Origin: Janibacter melonis
Lineage (GTDB): Bacteria > Actinomycetota > Actinomycetes > Actinomycetales > Dermatophilaceae
DNA: 64,000 bases
NCBI RefSeq assembly: GCF_020567375.1
Contig: NZ_JAJBZM010000002.1
Span: forward strand, 915,529-979,528
Direction: 5' to 3'
Both the position numbers and the translations under genes were made by a program. The notes beneath the pieces are model-generated. The model was given only the letters and a program-made list of their open reading frames with translations, had not been told where the DNA came from and did not search any database. This document shows positions 41,328 through 49,925 of this stretch, one piece after another. Each line of letters opens with the position of its first letter. Positions within the stretch are counted from its first letter, which is position 1.

Positions 41328-42203
41328 GTGACTCAAGGAATTCGCATCGGAGAGCTGGCCCGCAGGACGGGTCTGTCCCCTGATGTCCTGCGCGTGTGGG
41401 AGCGCCGCTTCAAGCTCTTCACCCCCGATCGGACCCCTGGCGGGTACCGCCTGTACACGCCCACCGACGAACGCCTTGCCCGCGACGTCATCGCGCTCAA
41501 GGAGCAGGGCATCGGTCTGGCGGCCGCCGTCAAGCAGGCCCGGTCGGCCTTCGAGCCCGGGGCGCCCATCCCGACGAACGAAGAGCTGGCCAAGGACATC
41601 GACGACGCGGTGTGCGCCCTCGACCAGGTCGCCGTCGTCGCCGCCGTGCGCCGCGCGACCCACCTGCTCGGGGTCGAGGCCGCCATCGTCGACGTCTTCC
41701 TGCCCTACCTCGTCGTCCTCGGGCACCAGTGGGAGACGGGTCAGGTCTCCGTGGCGCACGAGCACTTCGCGAGCCACACGATCCGCAAGCACGTCGGAGC
41801 CCTCGGTCTCGACCTCGCCTCGGCCGGTCGGCGCGTCGGCATCGTCGCCTGCCCGCCCGGTGAGCGCCACGACATCGCGGCGCTCATGACCGCCGTCGTG
41901 CTCTCCCGCCGGGGCTGGTCGGTGCGCTTCCTCGGCGCCGACACCCCGCTCGCCGCGATCGACACCGTCGCCACCCGGGTGCGGGCCGACGCGGTCGTGC
42001 TCGGCGGGACCCGGCGCGAGGTCTTCGAGCCCCTCACCCCGCTCGTGCGCCGGCTGTCCGGCTCGACCCAGGTCGCGATCGGCGGCTCGGGCGCGTCCGA
42101 GGAGCTCGCCGCGAGCATCGGCGCGACCCTGCTGCCCTCGGACCCCGTGCAGGCCGTCCTGCACCTCGACGCGCTCGTCGTCGAGCCCTCGCGCTCGGCC
42201 TGA
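41328..42203 (+). CDS. MerR regulator with cobalamin-binding domain (CarH/LitR-like)
   Basis: A 291-residue protein. The N-terminal MerR HTH (about 5-72) has RIGELARRTGLSPDVLRVWE and the wing FTPDRTPGGYRLY. A four-helix B12-binding part contains W135-x9-E145-H146 (WETGQVSVAHEH), the CarH signature. The Rossmann B12 domain has His181 in PPGERHD, the expected lower axial ligand. By alignment with Thermus CarH, the upper light-adduct histidine (132) is Glu136 here. It may therefore be a B12 photoreceptor with a changed photoproduct. The adjacent lipid operon is a plausible target. Confidence 0.9.
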   Translation: MTQGIRIGELARRTGLSPDVLRVWERRFKLFTPDRTPGGYRLYTPTDERLARDVIALKEQGIGLAAAVKQARSAFEPGAPIPTNEELAKDIDDAVCALDQVAVVAAVRRATHLLGVEAAIVDVFLPYLVVLGHQWETGQVSVAHEHFASHTIRKHVGALGLDLASAGRRVGIVACPPGERHDIAALMTAVVLSRRGWSVRFLGADTPLAAIDTVATRVRADAVVLGGTRREVFEPLTPLVRRLSGSTQVAIGGSGASEELAASIGATLLPSDPVQAVLHLDALVVEPSRSA

Positions 42204-42237
42204 CCGCTCCTCGGCGCAGGCCCCTGGCACGCCCCGG

Positions 42238-42253
42238 CGGGGAGTCCTCCCCG
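42238..42253 (+). terminator. Short hairpin after the MerR gene
   Basis: CGGGGAG-TC-CTCCCCG forms a perfect 7-bp stem 35 bases past the stop. It has no T-tract, so only a weak terminator can be claimed. Confidence 0.4.
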
Positions 42254-42321
42254 ACCGGATCCTGGGCCGGCACGGCTCGTCGCCTGGCCCCTCGGGCATG
42301 CCGGATGGTTGGCTGACGGCC

Positions 42322-43224
42322 ATGACGACCCCTCCGCCCCCCGGCACCCCTCCGCACGACCCCTCTGGCAGCACCGGCCCCGGCTACGGCCCGCCGAGCG
42401 GGCCCCCGTCGGGCCCCGGCTACGGCGGCCCCGCGGGCCCGGGCTACAGCAGCCCCAGCCCCTACCCCGGTGGGCCCGGTGGCGGGGGCTACGGCCCCCC
42501 GAGCGGCCCGGGCGGGTACATGTCCGCCCCGCCGCCCACCGGCGGCTACCGCACGAGCCAGCTCGAGCCGGTCGAGGCGATCAAGTACGGCTGGGCCGCC
42601 TTCACCCGCAACATCGGACCGTTCTTGCTGATGACCGTCGTGGTCCTCCTGCTCGGGGGCGGCTTCAGCATCCTCGGGTCCTACCTCGACGGCAGCTTCG
42701 ACCTCGACGCCTCGAGCACCAACGCGAACGCCGCCTTCGAGCTCCAGCCGTGGGGGATGCTCCTCAGCCTCGTCGGCAGCATCCTCGCCTCGATCCTGTC
42801 GCTCGGCATGCTGCGCATGGCCTTCGACGTCCTCGACGGTCGCAAGGCCGAGCTCGGTCGCATGTTCACCGGGTACAACGTCGGCGTCGGTGTCCTCACC
42901 GGCATCGTCGTCAGCCTCGTGACATCCGTCGGCCTGCTCTTCTGCATCCTGCCCGGGCTGGCCTTCTCGTTCTTCATGCTCTTCGCCAGCTCGCGGGTCG
43001 TCGACAGCGGCGCCGGCGTCGGCCAGGCGATCTCCGGCAGCTTCACCCTCGTCAAGGACAACGCCGGCCCGGTCTTCCTGTGGTTCCTGCTGCTGATCCT
43101 GCTCGTCATCGCGTCCGTGTGCACCTGCGGCCTGGGCTTCTTCGTCACCGTGCCGCTCTTCACCATCAGCACGGCGTACGTCTACCGCGTCATCACCGGC
43201 GGGCAGGTCGCCCAGCCGGTCTGA
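42322..43224 (+). CDS. Pro/Gly/Tyr-rich N-tail integral membrane protein (DUF975-like)
   Basis: A 300-residue protein. The first 80 residues are low-complexity Pro-Gly-Ser-Tyr repeats (PGYGPPSG-type). Four to six helices follow (about 100-295), starting EAIKYGWAAFTRNIGPFLLM. The layout resembles DUF975 or glycerophosphodiesterase-membrane-domain proteins common in actinobacteria, where the disordered cytoplasmic tail is typical. The ATG at 42322 is preferred to one at 42298. Function is unknown. It is convergent with the SDR gene four bases away. Confidence 0.82.
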   Translation: MTTPPPPGTPPHDPSGSTGPGYGPPSGPPSGPGYGGPAGPGYSSPSPYPGGPGGGGYGPPSGPGGYMSAPPPTGGYRTSQLEPVEAIKYGWAAFTRNIGPFLLMTVVVLLLGGGFSILGSYLDGSFDLDASSTNANAAFELQPWGMLLSLVGSILASILSLGMLRMAFDVLDGRKAELGRMFTGYNVGVGVLTGIVVSLVTSVGLLFCILPGLAFSFFMLFASSRVVDSGAGVGQAISGSFTLVKDNAGPVFLWFLLLILLVIASVCTCGLGFFVTVPLFTISTAYVYRVITGGQVAQPV

Positions 43225-43228
43225 CCCG

Positions 43229-44188
43229 CTACTGCGCCAGCCCTGCGGCCCCGGCGACCCAGTCCCACATCCGGGCTCGGTCGGCCGGGGTCGTGGCATG
43301 TCGGCCGAGGTAGGCCGTCGGCCGCGGGCGCCGGTCGTGCCACAGACCGCCGCCGACCCGCCGGGGTCGGGTCGCGACGAGCCACACGCTCGTGTCGGCC
43401 CCCTCCTGCGCCGAGCGCAGCACCGGGCGCGTCACCCGCTCGAAGCGGGGCAGCGAGGCGGTGATGCCCGGCGTCGACGCCCAGCCCGGGTGGGTCGCGT
43501 AGACCGCGACGCCGTGGGCGCCCCACCGCTCCTGCAGCGCGCCGAGGATCTCGACCTGGGTGCGCTTGGAGCGCGCGTAGGCCGTGGCCCCGGCGTACTC
43601 GCCCCGCAGGTACTCCGGGTCGTCGACGGGCAGGTCCTGGGTGTACATGCCGCCCGACGTCACGAGGACGACGCGCGCGTCGTCGGTGAGCGCCGGCAGC
43701 AGCAGGTCCGTGAGCAGCACGGGCCCGAGCACGTGCAGCGCCATCGTCTGCTCGTGCCCCTGCTCGCTCTCGGTGCGCTCGGGCGGCAGGGCCCCCGCGT
43801 TGTGCACGAGCCCGCGCAGCGCGACCCCCGCCTCGAGCAGCCGCCCGGCGAGGTCGCGGACGTCGTCGAGGTCGGAGAGGTCGCACCGCCAGGTCGTCAG
43901 CCGGGCGAGCCCGGCGTCGACGCCGCGGGCGACGTCCTCCCCCTTCGCCTCGTCGCGGACGACGAGATGCACGTGCGCGCCGAGGTCGTGGAGCATCTGC
44001 ACGCACGCCTCGCCCAGGCCCGACGAGGCTCCGGTGACGACGACGTGCGTCCCGACGAGCGCGCCGGACGGGCTGTCCGGCGGCCACCCCGGCAGCCGCC
44101 GACGGGCCGCGAGGCCCAGGCGGGTGTACCCGCCCACGACCGAGAGGTCGAGGGCCGAGTCGATCGCTGCCGAGACGGGGTGCGTCAT
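43229..44188 (-). CDS. SDR family oxidoreductase in the lipid-modification operon
   Basis: A 319-residue short-chain dehydrogenase. The cofactor site is VVVTGASSGLGEACVQML, then VHNAGALPPER, Ser in VLVTSGGMY, and Tyr-x3-Lys in TAYARSKRTQ, with HPGWASTPG after it. About 45 N-terminal residues precede the Rossmann fold. It closely resembles DHRS12/retinol-dehydrogenase-like SDRs that accompany cfa/DUF1365 clusters. Its ATG overlaps the stop of the large fusion gene by four bases, so the two are translated together. It probably reduces or oxidises a lipid intermediate. Confidence 0.9.
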   Translation of the reverse strand: MTHPVSAAIDSALDLSVVGGYTRLGLAARRRLPGWPPDSPSGALVGTHVVVTGASSGLGEACVQMLHDLGAHVHLVVRDEAKGEDVARGVDAGLARLTTWRCDLSDLDDVRDLAGRLLEAGVALRGLVHNAGALPPERTESEQGHEQTMALHVLGPVLLTDLLLPALTDDARVVLVTSGGMYTQDLPVDDPEYLRGEYAGATAYARSKRTQVEILGALQERWGAHGVAVYATHPGWASTPGITASLPRFERVTRPVLRSAQEGADTSVWLVATRPRRVGGGLWHDRRPRPTAYLGRHATTPADRARMWDWVAGAAGLAQ

Positions 44189-47100
44189 GCGCTGGCCTCC
44201 TGGAGGTCGTCGGTCGAGACGCGCTGGTCGACGCGCTCGATGCTCAGCTGGTGCACGTCGAGATAGCTCGCCTCGAAGCCCGCGCGGCTGTAGCACAGGT
44301 AGAAGTGCCACATCCGACGGAAGGTCTCGTCAAGGCCGAGGTCGAGCGACGGCCATGCCCGCTCGAAGCGGTCGTCCCACATCCGCAGGGTCTGCGCGTA
44401 CGACGGGCCCATCGCGAGGTCCTCGGCGACCCGCAGGCCCGACGGGGCCATCGCGCGGTCCATCGCCTCGAGCGAGGGGATGAGCCCGCCCGGGAAGATG
44501 TACTTGTGCACCCACGTGTACGTGTCTCGCGTCGCGAGCATGCGGTGGTCGGGCATGGTGATCGCCTGGATCGCGGCGCGACCGCCGGGGCGCAGCACGC
44601 GCTCGATCGTCGCGAAGTACTCGCCGAGGTAGTCCAGGCCGACCGCCTCGATCATCTCCACCGAGACGACGGCGTCGTAGGTGCCCTCGACGAGGCGGTA
44701 GTCGCGCACGAGGATCTCGACCTGGTCGGACAGCCCGGCCTCGGCGACCCGCCGGGTGGCGAGGTCGGCCTGCTCGGTCGACAGGGTCACCGTCGTCACG
44801 TGGGCGCCACGGCGAGCCGCCCGCAGGGCCAGCTCGCCCCAGCCGGTGCCGATCTCGAGCAGCTGGGTGCCCGGGCCGACGCGGGCCTCGTCGAGCAGCC
44901 GGTCGAACTTCGCCGCCTGGGCGTCGGCGAGCTCAGCCTCGCCCGGGTCCGGGGTCGTGAAGAGGGCCGACGAGTACGCCATCGACGGGTCGAGGAAGGA
45001 GGCGAAGAGGTCGTTGGACAGGTCGTAGTGGCGCGAGATGTTCGACTGCGTGTTCTCGACGCTGTTGACCTCGGTGCTCGGGTGGCGGGCGACGTAGGCG
45101 GCCCGCAGCCGCTGCCAGCTCGCCGGCACGATGTCCTCGACGCGCTCGGCGAAGGCGGTGAGCACGGCCGTGAGGTCGTCGGCCTCCCAGTCGCCGGCCA
45201 TGTAGGCCTCCCCGAAGCCGATGAGCCCGTGGGTCCCCACCCGGCGGGCGAGGTCGTCGAGACGGCGCACCTGCAGCAGCGGCAGGTCGGTGCGCCCGGC
45301 CTTGCCGCCGAGCACGGTGCCGTCGGGCAGCGCGACCCGCACGTCGAGCGAGCGGGCGACCGAGCGGATGAGGCCGGTGGTGACGCGGGCCGCGACCGCC
45401 GCGCGGGGGCCGGTCGGCACCGTGGCGACGTCGGGCCAGCGCACGGGGTCGACCCCGCCGCGTCCGAGGACGCCGGGCTGCGCCGGGTGCTCCGGGCGCT
45501 GCTGGACCGGCAGGCGGCGGGCCCACAGCGCGATGCCCTGCTGGCGGATCCGGGCCGCCACGGCGAGCGGCTCGGCCGGCTGACGCCGGGCGATGCGGCG
45601 CACGGTGGCCAGCGTCGCGGGCGTGCCGCGGCCGCGCATCGTGGCGACGAAGGGGGCCTCGTCGTCGCGGTCGAGGCGCACGGCGACGTGCACCTCGTCG
45701 CCGGGCTCGGGGACGTGGAGCCGGTAGGTGCCCGAGACGTCGTTGAAGGGAGACACGTAGAGCTCCTTGTCGACGGTGGCGTCACCGCGCTCGTCGGGGT
45801 GGACGACGTAGGCGTGGCGGTCGCCGTAGGTGTTGTGCACCTCGACGACGACGCAGGCCAGCTCGCGGTCCGCGCGGTAGCACCAATAGACGGTGATGGG
45901 GTTGAAGACGTAGCCGAGGACCCGGGCGCTCGTCAGCATGAGCACCTGCCCGCCGTCGAGGTCGATGCCGTGCTCGGCGAGGAGGTGGTCGAGGTTCTCG
46001 CGGATCGAGCGCTCCGGGTCGCCGATGTGGTCGCGGGCCTCGAAGCGGGCGAGCGCCCCGTGGTCGGGCAGGTGGTCGAGGTCGACGAGCCACGAGTAGG
46101 AGCGGGTCGAGAAGCGATGGCGAAGGGGGGAGCGCCGCGAGTGCTCGACCGTCGTGCGGTAGATCAGCGGGAGCACCGGGTGCGCCGGCGCGGGCTCCGT
46201 CCGCGGCGTCTCGTCCCACGTGGCGCCGAGACGCTCGGCGGCCCGCAGGCCGGACAGCGCACCGTCCTCGTGGAAGCCCCACCCGTGGTACGCGCCGGCG
46301 AAGACCACCCGGTCGGTGCCGATGGTGCCCAGCCGCTGCTGCGCGTCGACCGATGCGGCGGTGTAGAGCGGGTGCTCGTAGTCCATCGTCGCGATGACCT
46401 TGTCGGGGTCGACGAGGTCGGCGCCGCCGAGGGTGCACAGCAGCCGCGTGTCGCCGGTGCGCAGGCGCTGCAGCCGGGTGAGGTCGTAGGTGACGACGAC
46501 CTCGCCGGGGCGCTCGGAGTCCGGGACGAGGTAGTTCCAGGACGCCCGCGCCCGCGGGGTGCGGGGCAGCACCGACTCGTCGGTGTGCAGCTGGGCGAGG
46601 TTGCGCGAGTAGGGGATCGCGCCGAGGACCTCGCGCTGGGCGTCGGTCGGCTCGGCGAGGAGCGACAGCGCGGCCGGCGCGTGGGTCGCCACGACGACGG
46701 CGTCGACGTGGTCGGTGCGGCCGTCGGCGAGGGTGATCGTCACCCCGTCCTCGCCCTCGCGCACGGAGGCGACCGGGCTGGAGAGGTGGACCTCGTCGAG
46801 CCGCGCCGCGACGCGCTCGACGTAGGTGCGCGAGCCGCCGGAGACGGTGCGCCAGGCGGGGCTGCCGAGGACGCCGAGCATCCCGTGGTGGGAGAGGAAG
46901 GTGAAGAGGGAGCGCGCCGGGTAGGCCTCGGCGTCGGCCGGGTCGCAGGACCACACGGCGGCGACGAGCGGGGTGAGGAACCAGCGCCGCAGGTCGGCCG
47001 AGAAGCCCTGCGCCGCGACGAACTCGCCCAGGCTCGGGCCGGTGCCGCCGTCCTCCGGTGCGTCGAGGAGCTCGCGGGCGGCTGCGTGGAAGCGGGGGAT

Positions 47101-47481
47101 CTCGGCGAGCATCCGCAGGTAGCGCGGTCGGGCGAGCATCCGCGCGGAGGGGACGATGCCGCTCGCACCCTGGCCGCCGGCGTACTCGATGCCGTCGGAG
47201 TCGGCGCGCACGGACATGCTCATGTCGGACTGCTGCGCCTCGACGCCGAGCTCGTCGAAGAGGCGCAGCAGGGTCGGGTAGGTGCGGTCGTTGTGCACGA
47301 TGAAGCCGGTGTCGACCGGCACGGTGCGACCGTCGACCTCGACGTCCTGGGTGTGCGCGTGACCGCCGAGACGGTCGTCGGCCTCGTAGAGGACGACGGA
47401 GTCGGTGCGCGACAGGACGTGTGCGGCGACGAGCCCGGAGACCCCGCTGCCGACGACCGCGACGCGACGGCGTGCGCTCAC
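44185..47481 (-). CDS. Trifunctional fusion: FAD amine oxidase, DUF1365, CFA-synthase-like methyltransferase
   Basis: A single 1098-residue frame from GTG at 47481. Residues 1-425 are an FAD amine-oxidase-like domain (VAVVGSGVSGLVAA, VLYEADDRLGGHAHT, VVFAGAYHGWGFHEDG). Residues 436-665 are DUF1365 (PLIYRTTVEHSRRSPLRHRF, GYVFNPITVYWCY). Residues about 690-1098 are a cyclopropane-fatty-acid-synthase-like methyltransferase (SRHYDLSNDLFASFLD, LLEIGTGWGELAL, EMIEAVG). The usual YSC of CFA synthases is YSS here. These are normally three adjacent genes. No frameshift is needed and both linkers read through cleanly. It acts on membrane fatty acyl chains; the product is unknown. Confidence 0.9.
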   Translation of the reverse strand: MSARRRVAVVGSGVSGLVAAHVLSRTDSVVLYEADDRLGGHAHTQDVEVDGRTVPVDTGFIVHNDRTYPTLLRLFDELGVEAQQSDMSMSVRADSDGIEYAGGQGASGIVPSARMLARPRYLRMLAEIPRFHAAARELLDAPEDGGTGPSLGEFVAAQGFSADLRRWFLTPLVAAVWSCDPADAEAYPARSLFTFLSHHGMLGVLGSPAWRTVSGGSRTYVERVAARLDEVHLSSPVASVREGEDGVTITLADGRTDHVDAVVVATHAPAALSLLAEPTDAQREVLGAIPYSRNLAQLHTDESVLPRTPRARASWNYLVPDSERPGEVVVTYDLTRLQRLRTGDTRLLCTLGGADLVDPDKVIATMDYEHPLYTAASVDAQQRLGTIGTDRVVFAGAYHGWGFHEDGALSGLRAAERLGATWDETPRTEPAPAHPVLPLIYRTTVEHSRRSPLRHRFSTRSYSWLVDLDHLPDHGALARFEARDHIGDPERSIRENLDHLLAEHGIDLDGGQVLMLTSARVLGYVFNPITVYWCYRADRELACVVVEVHNTYGDRHAYVVHPDERGDATVDKELYVSPFNDVSGTYRLHVPEPGDEVHVAVRLDRDDEAPFVATMRGRGTPATLATVRRIARRQPAEPLAVAARIRQQGIALWARRLPVQQRPEHPAQPGVLGRGGVDPVRWPDVATVPTGPRAAVAARVTTGLIRSVARSLDVRVALPDGTVLGGKAGRTDLPLLQVRRLDDLARRVGTHGLIGFGEAYMAGDWEADDLTAVLTAFAERVEDIVPASWQRLRAAYVARHPSTEVNSVENTQSNISRHYDLSNDLFASFLDPSMAYSSALFTTPDPGEAELADAQAAKFDRLLDEARVGPGTQLLEIGTGWGELALRAARRGAHVTTVTLSTEQADLATRRVAEAGLSDQVEILVRDYRLVEGTYDAVVSVEMIEAVGLDYLGEYFATIERVLRPGGRAAIQAITMPDHRMLATRDTYTWVHKYIFPGGLIPSLEAMDRAMAPSGLRVAEDLAMGPSYAQTLRMWDDRFERAWPSLDLGLDETFRRMWHFYLCYSRAGFEASYLDVHQLSIERVDQRVSTDDLQEASA

Positions 47482-47906
47482 AGGGAGCCCACCGCATCGG
47501 AGAGGGTGCGCTCGGTCTGGTCGGCGAGACGGCCGAAGAGCGCGGACATCACCGGGGTCGCGATCTTCAGCGGGCCCGACAAGGTGAGCTCGGCGTCGTA
47601 GACGACCGTGCTGCCCGCACCGTGCTCGCGCACGTCGATGCGGTCGTGCAGGGTCGTCGAGCCGTTGCGCCCGGTGAGCTCGACGTGCGGGAAGTCGGCC
47701 CGCTCGAGGGTGTACATCACCTCGACCTCGCGCCCGCCGAAGCGGGAGACGTTGCGGTAGACCGAGCCGGGGCTCCCGTCGCCCTCGACGAGCTCGCACG
47801 ACACGGTGCCGTGGTCCCACTCGGTGGCGTTGGTGAAGTCGGCCAGGTACGCGTGCACCCGGTGGGTCGGGGTGTCGGTGTGGATCTCGCGATGTGCACG
47901 AGGCAT
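47478..47906 (-). CDS. SRPBCC (START-like) family protein
   Basis: A 142-residue single-domain protein of the polyketide-cyclase/START fold. Typical pieces are HRVHAYLADFTNATEWDHG near the start, ELVEGDGSPGSVYRNVS, and the C-terminal helix VMSALFGRLADQTERTL. It forms a hydrophobic cavity for a lipid. It is the first gene of the operon with the fusion protein and SDR, overlapping the fusion start by four bases. It probably binds or presents the modified lipid. Confidence 0.87.
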   Translation of the reverse strand: MPRAHREIHTDTPTHRVHAYLADFTNATEWDHGTVSCELVEGDGSPGSVYRNVSRFGGREVEVMYTLERADFPHVELTGRNGSTTLHDRIDVREHGAGSTVVYDAELTLSGPLKIATPVMSALFGRLADQTERTLSDAVGSL

Positions 47907-48134
47907 GGGGATGCTCCCTTCGATCGACGGACAGAGGACCAACTGACGGTCGGTCGTGTCCATGCCGTGTCCAACCTGTCGACCCGGGTGCGATGACGCT
48001 CCGTCGAGCAGGAAGGTACCCCCACCCGACGGATCCCGCCGGGAGATGCCCGTGTCGACCTGCATACCCCCGGTTCGGAGCGCTGCCCGGTGCGGTTTGG
48101 TCGTGCCCGCCAGGGGTGCGAAGGGGGCAGCACG

Positions 48135-48168
48135 CCGCACGCCCCCGTCGGGCGACGGGGGCGTGCGG
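48135..48168 (-). terminator. Terminator after the first transporter gene
   Basis: A perfect 15-bp stem (48135-48149 with 48154-48168) encloses GGGC. It is 20 bases past the transporter stop on the minus strand. The 280-base gap 47907-48187 otherwise contains only the SRPBCC promoter region and no gene. Confidence 0.8.
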
Positions 48169-48187
48169 GACGTGCAGGTGGGTGGCG

Positions 48188-49765
48188 CTAGCCGAAGAGG
48201 ACGACGGCCGCGATCGTCGAGACGACGAGGCCGGCCATCACGGGCAGGAAGCACATCCGGGCCAGCTCGAGGACGTTGACCCGGGCGAAGCCGGCGACCG
48301 CGATGAGCGAGGACCACGCGACGAGCGTGCCGCCGCCGGACCAGATGTTGCCCATCTGGCCGACCGCCGCGAGGGTCTCGGGCGAGACCCCGACGACGGG
48401 ACCGAGGCTGCCGGCGAAGGCGCCGGTGAGGGGCAGCCCGGAGAAGCCCGAGCCGTCGAGGCCGGCGATGAGACCGATGAGCAGGATGCCGAAGGCGGTG
48501 ACGAAGCCGTTCTCGGGGATGTGCTGCTGGAGGTTGAGCACGACGTCGAAGAGCAGGTTCGGCCCGGTGACGCTCCCGTCGGCGGCCGGAGCCACCCCGA
48601 GGATGGTCCCGGAGAAGTCGCCGTTGCCGATGAAGAAGAAGCCGGCGATCGGCAGGACGACACCCATCGCCTTGAAGGCGAAGACGAGGCCGTCGGTGAC
48701 GTGCTCGGCCGAGCGCTCGAGGAAGGTCGAGCGCCCCTCGGCGAAGGTCGCGAAGAAGATCGTCATCGCCGCGATGCCGCCGACGAGGGCAGCCGCGTCG
48801 CCACCCTTGAGGCTGTCCTCGCTGCCGCCCTGCGACAGGCTGTAGACGAGGTAGGCGATGAGCGCGGCGTAGGCCACCGGCACGAAGACGGCGAAGAAGA
48901 CCGAGGTGCGGCGCTTGACGCCGGGCACCCCCGCGACCTCCTCGTCGGGCTCGACGGGCGCGTCGAGCACCCCGACCGAGCCGACCCCTTCGGGTCGACC
49001 TCCGCCGAGCTCGGTCTCGCGCAGCGCGACGCCGTGACCGGTCGTCGGCGCGTCGACGACCTCGGTGTTCTTCGCGATCGCCTCGCTGTCGGTGAGCTCC
49101 CACTCGGTGAGCAGCTCCTGGCTCGCCGGGCGCATCTTGCGGATCTCGAGCAGGTAGCCCATGACGAGAGCGATCCCGCCGGTGATGAGCGAGAGCACGA
49201 GCGCGCGGTTGGCGATGACGTCGGCGTTCGCGTTGGCCGCCGTCGCCGACAGGCCCGGCGCGACGCGGATGACGTAGTCGCTCGACAGGGCCATGCCCTG
49301 ACCGGCGACCGCGATGGCGAAGCCGGCGGCGAGGGGCCGCAGGCCCGCACGGATGGCGACCGGCACGAGGACTGCGCCGATGAGCGGGACCGCCGGCGTC
49401 GGCCAGAAGAAGAGCGAGATGAGGTAGGTCGCGACCGCGATCGTCCAGAAGGACAGGTGCGCGTTGCGCATGACCGGGCGGAAGGGCGTGACCATGAGCT
49501 TGTCGGACCCGAGCGACTGCAGCGCCCCGAGCATCGCGGTGACGAGCGCGATGATGAGGAAGATGTTGAAGAGCTCCTTCGCCGCCACGAGGCTGGCGTT
49601 GAAGATCGCGGCGAGCGCGTCGGGCAGCGAGCCGGTGAAGGCGAGCGCCGTGAGCATCGTGAAGAAGACGGCGGGGACGATGATGTTCTTGCGGGCCAGC
49701 ATCGTCGCGAGGATGGCGACGATGCCGACGACGTACACCCAGTGGGCGAGGGTTATGTCGATCAT
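48188..49765 (-). CDS. Polytopic transporter, paralogue of the one at 54295
   Basis: A 525-residue membrane protein with about 12 helices. It opens ITLAHWVYVVGIVAILATML. The repeat-like helices AKELFNIFLIIALVTAMLGA and AVAGQGMALSSDYVIRVAPG are found almost identically in the transporter at 54295. The second half has DGLVFAFKAMGVVLPIAGFF and LDGSGFSGLPLTGAFAGSLG. The two-fold layout resembles the ion-transporter superfamily (citrate/ArsB/C4-dicarboxylate carriers). A cytoplasmic loop of about 80 residues lies in the middle. An organic-acid substrate is inferred. Confidence 0.75.
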   Translation of the reverse strand: MIDITLAHWVYVVGIVAILATMLARKNIIVPAVFFTMLTALAFTGSLPDALAAIFNASLVAAKELFNIFLIIALVTAMLGALQSLGSDKLMVTPFRPVMRNAHLSFWTIAVATYLISLFFWPTPAVPLIGAVLVPVAIRAGLRPLAAGFAIAVAGQGMALSSDYVIRVAPGLSATAANANADVIANRALVLSLITGGIALVMGYLLEIRKMRPASQELLTEWELTDSEAIAKNTEVVDAPTTGHGVALRETELGGGRPEGVGSVGVLDAPVEPDEEVAGVPGVKRRTSVFFAVFVPVAYAALIAYLVYSLSQGGSEDSLKGGDAAALVGGIAAMTIFFATFAEGRSTFLERSAEHVTDGLVFAFKAMGVVLPIAGFFFIGNGDFSGTILGVAPAADGSVTGPNLLFDVVLNLQQHIPENGFVTAFGILLIGLIAGLDGSGFSGLPLTGAFAGSLGPVVGVSPETLAAVGQMGNIWSGGGTLVAWSSLIAVAGFARVNVLELARMCFLPVMAGLVVSTIAAVVLFG

Positions 49766-49853
49766 GCGGGGAGTGCTCCTGACCAGGGAGGGGCGGTGCT
49801 GCTAATAGCCGGCAAGCCTGCCGAGACGTCGTCCGGGTGGTCTACGTCAGGGA

Positions 49854-49883
49854 TGCACAGGCAAGCGCGTGAATTACTGTGCA
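49854..49883. promoter_or_regulatory. Spaced inverted repeat before the MFS gene
   Basis: TGCACAG (49854-49860) and CTGTGCA (49877-49883) are perfect 7-bp arms 16 bases apart, in an AT-richer patch between divergent transporter genes. CTGTGCA recurs at 53032-53038, at the start of the PucR gene. It is a possible operator; the evidence is modest because short motifs of this kind occur by chance. Confidence 0.35.
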
Positions 49884-49925
49884 GGTGTCCTCTTACGGCG
49901 ATGTTTCGGCGAGAGGATCGTGAGC

